Positions 33,508-44,000 of a DNA stretch of 64,000 bases are shown one piece after another; position 1 is the stretch's first letter, and every line of letters starts with the position of its first letter. The DNA is taken from NCBI GenBank assembly GCA_949358305.1, contig OX442315.1, positions 30,654,427-30,718,426 of the forward strand. The letters are read 5' to 3'. A model generated the notes under the pieces. The model did not search any database. It saw only the letters and a program-made list of their open reading frames with translations, and was not told the DNA's origin. Source of the DNA: Strigamia acuminata. Its lineage: Eukaryota > Arthropoda > Chilopoda > Geophilomorpha > Linotaeniidae. The position numbers and the translations under genes are program-made.

Positions 33508-34539
33508 TATGAATGCAGTTCAATTGAACTAACTAAAGTAGGTAACGGTCGCTTCAGTAGCCTCGATACGATGAAATAAACACAATAATGTCATGACAAC
33601 AACCTTGCGTGCAAATATGTGACGTTATTTTTTTATTTTTTGCTTACTGCAGACTTGAAAACGGCAGAAATCAAGAAATAATTCATCGGAAATACGAAAA
33701 AATGATACAACTAAAATATTTAAAATTAGTTCAATCGTAGATTTAATTGAAAATCTTCATTTTCCCGCACAATATGAACGTATTGATTTGACTTAAATTA
33801 TGCATGAAACAGGAATTTTAACTTACTAACTTTTTGTGAAATATTTACACACGAATACAAGATTATAATAATAATGAATTTTTTTAAATTTTGTTTGATG
33901 GAAAATTATGTTAATTATGGGGTTGGAGGTTAGGGGTTGAAGAGTCTGGAGATGCTGGGGTATTTTCGGGAATATTTGGTTGTTGTGATTGCATTGGAAG
34001 TTTCGGTAAATTAAAGAGGGCTGGGTAGACGTGTGAATTTAGACCACATTCGCTTAGGGTTGAGGGTAAAATCCAGAGTTTTAGGGTTGTATTGTATCAC
34101 CCCCTACTGATTGTTTCGGTATAGAATTGAACGGAATTATATTTCTGCAGTAGTACTTTCGCGATTGCAAAATAAATCTTATCACGAATGTGACATACGC
34201 AAGTAAAAAATTCAAATTGTAACTTTAAACTTAACTGATTTAATTGTAGAAATTTAACATCCGTGGTGACACGCATTGGTACATAGAAAAAGATGGTGGT
34301 AGAACCCAAACAACGGGGTCAACTTCCGGTCATTAACAAATCTACTTACTAGAGGGCTCTTGAAACGACCCTCGATCAAAATCAGCATTACTGTTCATCA
34401 ATCAATAAAAACACTTATGAATCAATATATGAAACACTTCCAAACGAATCAACACTATTTCAATAAAAATCCAAGGAAAACACAAAATCAACATTTGACT
34501 CAAATATATCAATGCAAAATGACACTTTAAAATATTAAA
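33508..34539. other. Spacer between genes B and C, with decayed tail of gene C
   Basis: 33508-33900 is the promoter region of gene B. 33900-34156 still aligns with tail-coding sequence of the other array genes (compare 37920-38180) but is cut off from gene C by the 399-bp insertion and by a frame loss, so it is no longer coding. Confidence 0.6.
33588..33614 (-). promoter_or_regulatory. Conserved array promoter box, gene B
   Basis: AATGTCATGACAACAACC then TTGCGTGCA, about 80 bp upstream of the gene B start codon. It is shared with genes A, C, D and E. Confidence 0.5.
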
Positions 34540-34555
34540 TCAATTGGATTTTACA
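34157..34555. mobile_element. 399-bp insertion in the gene C tail exon
   Basis: This sequence is missing from the paralogous position in gene D (38170-38200). It is flanked by a 5-bp direct repeat AGTAC (34152-34156 and 34556-34560), as expected for a target-site duplication. It has no recognisable coding domain and no clear terminal repeats; the type of element is unknown. Confidence 0.55.
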
Positions 34556-36730
34556 AGTACAGAATTTGATGACGTCGGAATAATCATTGGTGACTGTTGA
34601 TTTTGCTGGTAGGCTGGATATGGTTGCAGATTATTACCATTAATGATAGGAATTTGTGTGTTTTGTTGCTGTTGCATGATTACTGGTTGATTTATTACTG
34701 TCCCCTGAAATAGAGATACATTTATTTATTGCAGGTTTTGATATTTTTGAACATTAGACTAGGGGGATTCACTGCATGTAGTTTTTTTTAAGTATTTTGG
34801 ACAGTTTTTGTTAAATTGAGTATATGAATTCCGAATTTGTTAGCTTAGTTATAGCACAGTGCAAACGTTAACTTACAAGTTAGTAATATTGCTGTGCTTA
34901 GGAGATTCTAATTGAATTACTTAAAAATAAATGGTTGAAGGAATAAGATTTTGTTGTCCTGGGAAGTTATTTCAATCAGAATCACCTGACCAACCAAATA
35001 ATTTTCTAAAAATGGCGAAGAGATTTTAAAAAAATTGATATGATTTGTTTTTGCGTTTTAAAATTATCCCGTACTACTCATTACGGTCTCTCAGCATTTT
35101 ATTTCATGACCATAGGCAACTCTTTGTTGGGTGACTGGACACATTTTACATTTTAAATTGGCTTATTGATTAGAAAAAATAAATTAATACTCCGTACTTA
35201 TTTATAATTTGTTTTGTCTGCTTATTTTAAAGCATGACACTTATTATTATTGTGTATTCGGCTAAGTATTGTCTTAATCTTTGGCCGAACAACCGAATAT
35301 TCAGAGCAACCTTAATTTATTTTCACCTGCATTATGTGGTGATTTTTAATCTGTTGTCTGAAGGAGTTCACAACAGCAATGAAGTACGTCTGAAATTTGA
35401 AACTTATTATACAATTTGCATATAATTAAAAAATATATTCCTATTACCATGAGAAAGATGGACAAGGACAAACAAATCTGTTCTTCGATGGAAAGATACT
35501 ATAATTTTGCAGTTCAGATAGTTATGGTAATCGAATCGATTGAGACATCTCAAACTTAGTGGGAAATAAATTGCAGTGAGATTGCCTCATTAGGGCATTT
35601 AATCTCACAGAGAAAATATATCCACCAAATTTAGGATACTACCGTAATTAAATTGATAATTATTCCTTACTTGGAAATGAAAACCGAATAAGATCAAGCA
35701 AATTATGGAAAATAATATGGCCAATCCAGTTATCAGAAGCCACGGGATTGTTAAACAACTGTTTTTCTTTATTCAAAAGTAAGAATATTATACATATTGT
35801 GTTAGTATATAAATAAGATTTCTGCAGTGCAAAGTAAAAAGTGAAGCGTTTTGTATTGGAGCAACTATTAAATTTATTACTATTAATTGATTGCTATAGT
35901 TCTTTTATTATTCCAAATTTGAGTACAATGTGTAAGATAAAATAGTAGTCTACACTTACTTTTCGGACACTAATTAAAAGGCAAATGGACGTCAGAAAAA
36001 AGAATACAGAGAAGGCTACGTATGCTGCTCCAATCAAAAAGGCAACTAATTCAAATATACAATGTACAAATTATTCGGATGTGTTTGTAGTGGCAGCAAC
36101 GTATGGCCGAAATGACTATGGGTGACTAGAAGTGTCGTCATTTTTTTTTTCAAAATGCGCGCGGGTGCACTATTTGAAGATATACGGTAATTAGGGGGTG
36201 GGGGGTTTGGGAATTTGTTACGACCTTGTTACAGAGGGGGGTCTAAAAAATCCATAATTTTGCGTTACGTAATTTATGGACGTAATATATGGGCATCACT
36301 CGCTGTGTATGACGGGTCAGTTGCCGGTGTGGGCGTGTCTTCGCGGCACTGCCAACATGTGGGTAGACGGGAGACTCCAACCCCTAGACAACGATTAAAG
36401 GCCAACAACCCAACAATCTGGAGTCCATGTGTTACTTACATGACTGTGTGGCTACCATGAAGGTTGACTGTGTGGTTGTGGTATCCTGTCTACCCTGTCT
36501 CAGTCCCCAGGACAACTTGGTGTCGGCCACAGCAGCCGCACTCTTCAAGCGCCACACTCCTGTTACAATCATTGGACCTGTCAGCAACTGAAAATGAAAA
36601 AAAAAAGATTCATTTATACTTTTATTTTGTTAAAAAATATTTATCGAAGTGTGCTTACTAATGTATAAACCCCAGCTCGAACTACTGTGACTAGTTCGAA
36701 ATTTAAAAAAAATGAATTTACACACGGCAT
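34540..36730 (-). CDS. Array gene C: four-TM protein with truncated tail
   Basis: Exons: 36730-36659, 36587-36440, 36045-35960, 35766-35671, 35498-35448, 35389-35327 and 34704-34540, giving 226 residues. All four membrane segments are kept. Exon 4 has IPWLL where other copies have WPWL. Exon 1 has lost one codon (VTVVRAGVYT against VTGVRVAGVYT in D). Exon 2 is 148 bp instead of 82-115 bp, and its second half has no similarity to paralogues, suggesting exonised repeat sequence. The tail is only 54 residues: an insertion brings a stop soon after SNSVLVKS, removing the Pro/Tyr-rich part. It is probably expressed in altered form or on its way to becoming a pseudogene. Confidence 0.6.
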
Positions 36731-37469
36731 TATAGATGCAGTTCAATTAAAGTATATAAGTAACGGGGTAGTAGTCGTTTAAGTAGCCATGATTCTACGA
36801 AATAAACGCAATAATGTCACGACAACGGCCTTGTTGCTATAAACAAGGAGTTTAATGTATTCACTTTAATTTAATTTTTGGGTGTTGTGGATTATTATCT
36901 TTCACTCACACATTTCATTTATTGTATTTTTTAGCTTGTGTTTTTTTTGCTGGCATTTCCCGTGTTTTATTCTGTTTCTGTGGGCTGGGCGTTGTTCGTA
37001 TTTGGCATTCATTTTCCAATTCATATTTCGCGCCATGCCTTCTCAAGCCCGCGTTGTTAAGCTACGATAATGGATGATTTTTTGTTGTTTAATTAATCAT
37101 TTGACTTCTGAATTTGGTGTACATTTTCTTCCTTTTTCGTTTGGTGTCATTTTTCTGTCGATCCGAGCTTCCGATCGTCCGCTAAGTGCGTCGGAAATGC
37201 TCAATGCATCGTAATTAATTTCCTCGCCGCCATTTTTGTAGTTTATCGATCACTCCCTTTTGGGGATTTTGTCAGGCATTTGATATATTGAACGCACCTA
37301 TTTGTATTTCAGTTTTAGAATTTTCTAATGTATTATTCTTATTGATTCTTATTTCAAATGTTTTCCGTTAAGTTTAAATTTTCTCTTCGTGCATCTGCTC
37401 ACGACTGATTGGTCCATTGACACGCTTCATATCTTGGCATATCTTAGCAAATTTTGTAAATATACTTAC
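36731..37469. other. Junction region between gene C and duplicated unit
   Basis: 36731-36840 is the gene C promoter. 36860-37430 has no counterpart in the other array spacers, and no coding potential beyond short chance frames is seen; it may be an unidentified repeat inserted at the duplication junction. Homology to the region upstream of gene B exon 1 resumes at about 37430. Confidence 0.4.
36811..36836 (-). promoter_or_regulatory. Conserved array promoter box, gene C
   Basis: ATAATGTCACGACAACGGCC followed by TTGTTGC, about 80 bp upstream of the gene C start codon; one substitution from the consensus core. Confidence 0.45.
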
Positions 37470-37541
37470 TAATGTATTAATTGCAGCAACTAGAGCTCCC
37501 GTGGATAGTTCGTAGTTAAAAAATGAATTCACACACGGCAT
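37470..37541 (-). pseudogene. Orphan exon 1 of a gene B-like copy
   Basis: An open 72-bp first exon (MPCVNSFFNYELSTGALVAA...) with an intact donor (GTAAG) and its own promoter box at 37620-37646, but none of exons 2-7 of a B-like gene follows. It is a relic of the segmental duplication of 33420-36800. Because gene C lies next downstream, a transcript starting here could use it as an alternative first exon. Confidence 0.65.
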
Positions 37542-37619
37542 TATGAATGCAGTTCAATTGAACTAACTAAAGTAGTTAACGTAGGTAAAGCAGTCTCGAT
37601 ACGATGAAATAAACACAAT

Positions 37620-37646
37620 AATGTCATGACAACAAACTTGCGTGCA
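37620..37646 (-). promoter_or_regulatory. Conserved array promoter box, orphan exon
   Basis: AATGTCATGACAACAAAC then TTGCGTGCA upstream of the orphan exon 1. It is nearly identical to the gene B box. Confidence 0.45.
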
Positions 37647-38083
37647 AACATGTGACGTTATTTTTTATTTTTTGCTTACGGTACATTTGAAAACGGCAGA
37701 AATCAAGAAATAATTCATCGGGAATACGGAAAAATGATACAACTAAAATATTTAAAATTAGTTCAATCGTAGATTTAATTGAAAATTGTCATTTTTCCGC
37801 AAAATATGAACGTATTGATTTGACTTAAATTATGGATGAAACAGGAATTTTAACTTACTAACTTTTTGTGAAATTTTTACACATGAATACAAGATTATAA
37901 TAATATTGAATTTTTTTTATTTTATTTGATGGAAAATTATGTTAATTATGGGTTTGGAGGTTAGATGTTGAAGGATCTGGAGATGTTGGGGTATTTCGGG
38001 AATATTTGATTGTTGTGATTGCATTGGAGGTTTCGGTGAATTAAAAAGGGCTGGGTAGACGTGTGAATTTGAACCATATTCGT

Positions 38084-41000
38084 TTAGGGTTGAGGGTTAA
38101 ATCCAGAGTTTTGGGGTTGTATTGTATCATCCCCTACTGATTGATTCGGTATATAATGGAACGGAATTCCATTCTGCACTTGTAGTACAGAATTTGATGA
38201 CGGCGGAATATTCATTGGTGACTGTTGAATTAGCTGGTAGGCTGGATATGGTTGCAGATTATTACCATTTATCATAGGAATTTGTGGGTTTGGTTCCAGT
38301 TGCAAGATTACCGGTTGATTTATTACTGTCACCTACAATAGAGATACATTTATTTATTGCAGGTTTTGATATTTTTGAACATTAGATTAGAGGGCTCACT
38401 ACATGTAGTTTTTTTTTAAGTAGTTGGTACAGTTTTTGTTAAATTGAGTATATGGATTCCGAATTTGTTAGCTTAGTTATAGCACAGTGTAAGCGTGCTG
38501 GGCTCATAACCAATGTTAACTTACAAGTTAGTAATATTGCACTGTTGAGGAGATTCTAATTGAAATAACTTAAAAATAAATGGTTCAACGAATAAGATTT
38601 TGTTGTCCTGGGAAGTTATTTCAATCAGAATCACCTTGTCGTGATTCGACTTTGTGGTTAAAGATAATAAATAATACACTCGGGAATACAATATATTTCA
38701 AATACTGCTTTATTAAAACACGCTTACTAATACAAATATAAGTCAAGATGTTTCCTGTGTTGGTCCTCGGATTCGGCTGCGAATACGAGTTGCCGCTAAA
38801 CAATGGCGGATCCAATTGTTTAGTCCTACGCGTGGTCTATGTTTGTTGTCTAGGGTATTTCCACGTGTTATTATGAACACGCGAGAATTCGCTTTCTCGT
38901 GCGAATTAAACGAATATCGTTCGAATATTTATTCTAGCGTAGATTGGCTACGCTAAATAAATGTGGCTGTTGTACAGTTGAAATGGTCAGCGGGCACCGG
39001 TCCTCGATCAATCCGTGAAACGGCCTGAAAGGTGAGGTAAATGGTGCTCTTGCTGAAATGTGGTAACTGTAGTGTCGTTTCCGGTCAAGCATTGGCTATA
39101 TATATTAACCGGAAATGACGTCATATGCAAATCCTTCTGATTATGCAGGTTCGCAGAAACACGCGACTAGTCAGTCTAGTCGGTATTTCTAGCGCGCTCT
39201 AGTGGCGAGTATTAGTAACACAATAATCACCGCTAATTACTTCTTCAGGTGATGCTGAATCACCACACGTCCCTCCCCGAGAATAAATCATCGGGGCCCC
39301 CCCTTTAAATAAAGGTGGAGCAGTATCTTTAATCATAAATAATCTTTTTATTAAATAATGATGAATGATGAACAAAATATTTTACATTCTTGAAATTGAT
39401 ACATAAATAATTTCAGGGTTTTTTAGAGAAGACAGTCTTCTCGTTATGAATATGTAATTAATTATTTCTTCAAGTTATCGGCGTAACTTGGCTTATCTTC
39501 CGAACTTGGTTCGTCCAGGTTGGGAGATGTGGTCAATTTTGAAGAGTAGTCCGAGGGGTCTTCGCTCTCGTTCAAGTAGAAACGTAAGTGACCTGGTGCT
39601 TCCAGCGGATTCCCCGTTCGTTCGTGGGCCCAAATTGGCGGCAAAAAGGGCGACATTCCCTGATTGGTGTGATGGATTCTTTGGGCCTCGGCAATGCTGG
39701 TTGGCGCGCGATGGGCTCGGAGTAGTCGTTGATGCTGGATGAAGCGATCGCCTCCGGCTCCAGCTTCGATAGCGTTCTTCATCCAGACATAAAGAGAATA
39801 GCCACGGTCTGGGGTTTGGAGTAATTTTGTTTCAGTATCCTTCGTCAAGGACAACCCCGGGAAGTACATCCGGAGTCTGGCGGCGATCTGAGGTTCGGCC
39901 GTCTTTGAAGCTTTCATGCTCGATTTTGGGCGGAGCAATTTTCCTTTTGTTTCCTTCTTTTTGAGCGAGACTGGTTCGGCCAGTGGTTCGGAAGGTCTAT
40001 TTTCCTTCGGCGGAGGCGGAGGAGGAGGCGTCGGATCCCTGGGAGCCGGAGTTTCCACGACGGGTGTGGTCACTGAAGACGACGGGCGTGGGTGTTGGAT
40101 GATCGCTCGAACGTTCTGATAGGAGGTCTCTGGATCCGGGTCCTGGGCCACCATTTGGGCTCGAATTACTGCCGCAGAGGGCACTAGGCGGGTCCAGCTG
40201 TCTACGAGAGCCGGCGGGACTTGGAAACCCTCGTGGGCCACCACGATCCAGGCTGCCACAGCAACACGTGCGTTTCGGAAGGTGGCGGCGGCCAGCAAAA
40301 TCGACATCAAGTCGGTAATGGCAACCACGATCCTCGTATTCCAATTTGGATGATCCCGATTTTTGTTCTGCGTATATTCAATCGAGATCCGCTGAAGGTT
40401 CGTGATGACGTTTTGGATCACGTTTTGTTGGTAGGAGTCCATCTCGCACAAAAGCGCTCTAGCTTGCTCCACGGTCGTTACCTCCAGAAACTGTTGCAAC
40501 GTTACCTCCGAAGGGTTGATTGGAGTCGAGGCTTGGATGACTGCTGGGGCTGGCAACATCGGATTGGGTCCCGTGGATGTCGTTGGCTGAGGCACAGATC
40601 TGACCAGACGTCTTGATTTTTCCGGTTCGGGCTTGTCCCAAACGATTGGAGTTCTCGTTGAAGTTGAGGCTTCGGGGATAGTTGGGAGAGGTTCGACTTT
40701 GGCCGGTCCAAAGCGAGCTTCTCGATGTCTGAGTTGTTCTTCAGAACTCAGTGTCGGTGCGCCGATTATCACTTTCTTGCGAAAGGCGCTTGGGAGGCTG
40801 ACGCTGGATGTTACGCTTCTCGTCTGCGAGAGTTCCGGCTTGATGAAAGCACTTGGCGCCGTCTCTAGACTCGAGGCGGTCGAGGGAGTCGGGCGGTAGA
40901 CTGGTTTCGGCTGCATTTGTTGGTATTGCATAACTACCGCGAGGAGGTCCGCCTGAGTATACATCTTCTTTTGCTCGGGGACCTCGTCGATAATTACCTC

Positions 41001-44000
41001 ATCGTCGATCTTCATTGGTTCGGGACTGTCCCGAATTGATCGTGTATCTTCGCAGCGCCTCCTATCTCGCTGTCGAATTTCTTCTTCACGATACGCTTTC
41101 CATGAACGTGCGCGACTCTCCGATCCTCTCCTTCTTCGTTCGTCTTGTAGACGGAGGTTCTCTCGTTCACGTCGGGCTCTTTCATCACGTTCGCGCAGGA
41201 ACTCCTCTCGGTGTCTATTCCAGGATTCCTTGTTTTCTTCCCGCCGTCGGAAGTAATTTCTACGATAATCGTCCCAATTTTCTTGGTTCCTATCGCGTCG
41301 GCGTTGATCTTCTCGGCGGTCGGGGCGTTCGCGTACATTTTCTCTTCTTCGGCTGGTTGACGGGGCATCCCTGGATTGAAATCGCGATGTTTGTGGGATC
41401 TCCGTCTTTCCCAGGCGAGAGAGAGCGCTTGGTTTGGCCAGGCGTTTCTCTGTCGCGGGTTTCTTATTCTGCGCGCTGCTGGAAGTGCTTGGCTTGTCCA
41501 GGCATGGTTTCTTCGCTGAGCAGCCTGCTTCGTCGTGCTCGTTGGAGAGACGTTTCTCGGCCTTCTGGCGTTTGCGACCAAAGAAGCCCAAAAAATGCAA
41601 TTGATGCATTGCTCGTTGCGAGGTGATGAAACCGTGTCTCGGTCTCCAATCTGGGCGGTCGGGCCGGTCTTCGCGGATCTGAAGGAGCCAAAACCTGATT
41701 TCCTCGGTCGAGTAACCGTCCGGCTGTAGATAATTGAAAACCTCGTCATGTGCGGTCCGCCTTACTTCTTCGTAATATGCCATATGAATCTGGTGTTTTT
41801 CTTCATCTGTTTCGGCGTCGCGCCATTGTTCGTAAACGTCCCATCCTCGCTGGTCGTCAGGAAAGGCGGCTCGGATTAGTGGATTCGGGATTGGCGCTGG
41901 CGGGTCCATATTTCTCGAGATAACTGCCCGTAAAGCTGCTTGATATTGGCGCGGCATGTAGTGGATCAACGTTTGCTGGCTGGACCAGTAGCGGCTGATC
42001 GCACGGGACAATAAAAGGCGAATTTTCCATGGTTCAAAGTCGACCGCTTCTTCGAGCGCTTGTCGGAACAGTATGGGGATTACTTCGCGCCATAAGCTGC
42101 CTGCGGAAACTCTTTTCGGGTCGATTTGCCCCCACGTAGTGCGATATCCGTCCTAAATATTAGAATATTAATAAATATATTAGGATCGTTGATTAATTTG
42201 TCATATTTTTGTAGAGATTCTTTCGTCTAACACAAGATGGCGTCATGGTCGGCCATGTGCTTTTCGACCACGTGTCTTGAAGTTAATTTTTCTTTCGGTA
42301 TTTGATTAATTTTGATAATTTGTCACTTAAAGTTAAATTATTTCTTCGTTTGTGGTCAGTCCACGAACTTATTTCGTATTTTTGATTATCGATAATTGAA
42401 TTTTTTCTATTTTTTACTTACGTCGGGTTGGACATCGGGTTCATTGGGTTCGTCCCAATTTCCCTCTTCGTTGTTTACAATGATTTGTAACAAATCCACT
42501 TGATCTTCATCGTCATCCTCGGAAGCGTTGTTTACGGCCCGTTCAATTTCTTTCTTCCAATCATTTCTCATTTTTCGGAAACTAATTTGATTTCACGGCT
42601 GTCTCGAGGTGATCGTTGCTTAGTCGGAGATGACAGTGATAAGTGTGGGTCGGGTTAGAGGTTAACTATTAGTCTCATGTCATCTTTGATTGGTTTGGCC
42701 AATTAAGACGCATTGTGGGACGTAACAGGTGTCCCCCCTGTGGTTGTTTTTATCGATTGTTTGAGACAATGGCCGGAGTCGCTTTTTGTTTTCCGACGAG
42801 TTTCCCGTCTTTTATGAACGGGTTTGGCTTGTGTCGGCGCATACCGTATATTTTATCAGGTTTGGGGATTCCTGTAGTCTTCTTTTTGTTTGATTGCTTT
42901 CCTTTTTTAGGAGATTCTGCGACTATTTCCTCCCTCCCCGAAATCTCATCCGGGGCGTCGGCCACTTCGAGTAACTCATCTTGAACTAAATTGGTTGGGC
43001 CAGTTTGTTCATCTAAAAACATGTCGCGAATAATTGGATTTTTCGCTGGTTTCGTCTGATATTCCGTCCAAGCCTCTTGAGGAAACTCAGGTAAGTATGG
43101 AGTTAATTCTCGGGCGTGGATCGATCTAAAATTAACGTTATCTGCCAATCTTTTTAGCTTGAAAGCGTTTCCGCCGTGGGCTTCGAGTATGACGTACGGG
43201 CCGTCGCGTTTGTCTGCTAAGCCTGCGTGGATCCCCTTATCGGCGCTGGACTGAATATGTGTGTCTTTCCAGACGAGGTCATTGACTTTAAAATTGCAGA
43301 AGGGCCGATCCTTTCCAGCAATGCTAATACGATCTCTCATGTCGAATATGTGTGACATCATGTGCTGATAAGTGGCCGAAATTATTTGCTCCAGTCTGTC
43401 GACATAAATATGAGGCTTCTCAGGATCAATTTCCAGTATTTCCTCCGGTATTCGTGGGTCCCAGGGTACTCTGAGTTCCCGAGCGAAGTTTAGAAACGCG
43501 GGAGAAAATTTGCGGTTCCTTGAGATCGTTGTGCGGATGCTGAAGGCAATTTCACGAAGATATTCGTCCCAGCTGGAGTGAACATCGGTGAAAATTGCTA
43601 GTGCATATTTTATATCGCGATTTAACCTTTCGACGGGATTGGCCCGTGGATTATAGGTTGATGTATATGATGTCTCGATGTCGAATTTTTTACAGAAGTC
43701 TTTATACAAATTTGACGCGAATTGTGGTCCATTATCGGAGATTAATTTTCGAGGGAATCCAAAATGAAGCGCCACTTCGTACAAACATCGAATGATTTTT
43801 TGCTTAGTTGGTCTCTCCATTGGAAAGAGTTCGGGCCATCCAGTCGCGACATCCATGATTACTAATATATATTTGTTTTTATTGGATGACGTGGGTTTTG
43901 GGCCCATTAAATCCACGCTCCAGCAATCGAAGGGTGCGAAAGGGCCAAGTGAGATTCTCTCGTAGTTCTTGGGCGTCCTCGGCTTGCACGCTTGGCATCT

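Noticed and set aside
36180-36300. TTACGTAATTTATGGACG-containing block as a novel element
   Set aside because: Sequences of this type are, as I recall, common dispersed repeats in many arthropod genomes; here it is only a fragment.
40200-41750. Several plus- and minus-strand open frames opposite the element 2 third frame
   Set aside because: They are shadows in other frames of the GC-richer coding sequence, with Arg/Ser-rich chance translations.
39462-42571. Third frame of element 2 as a classical envelope gene
   Set aside because: No signal peptide, fusion peptide or transmembrane helix is visible in either exon.
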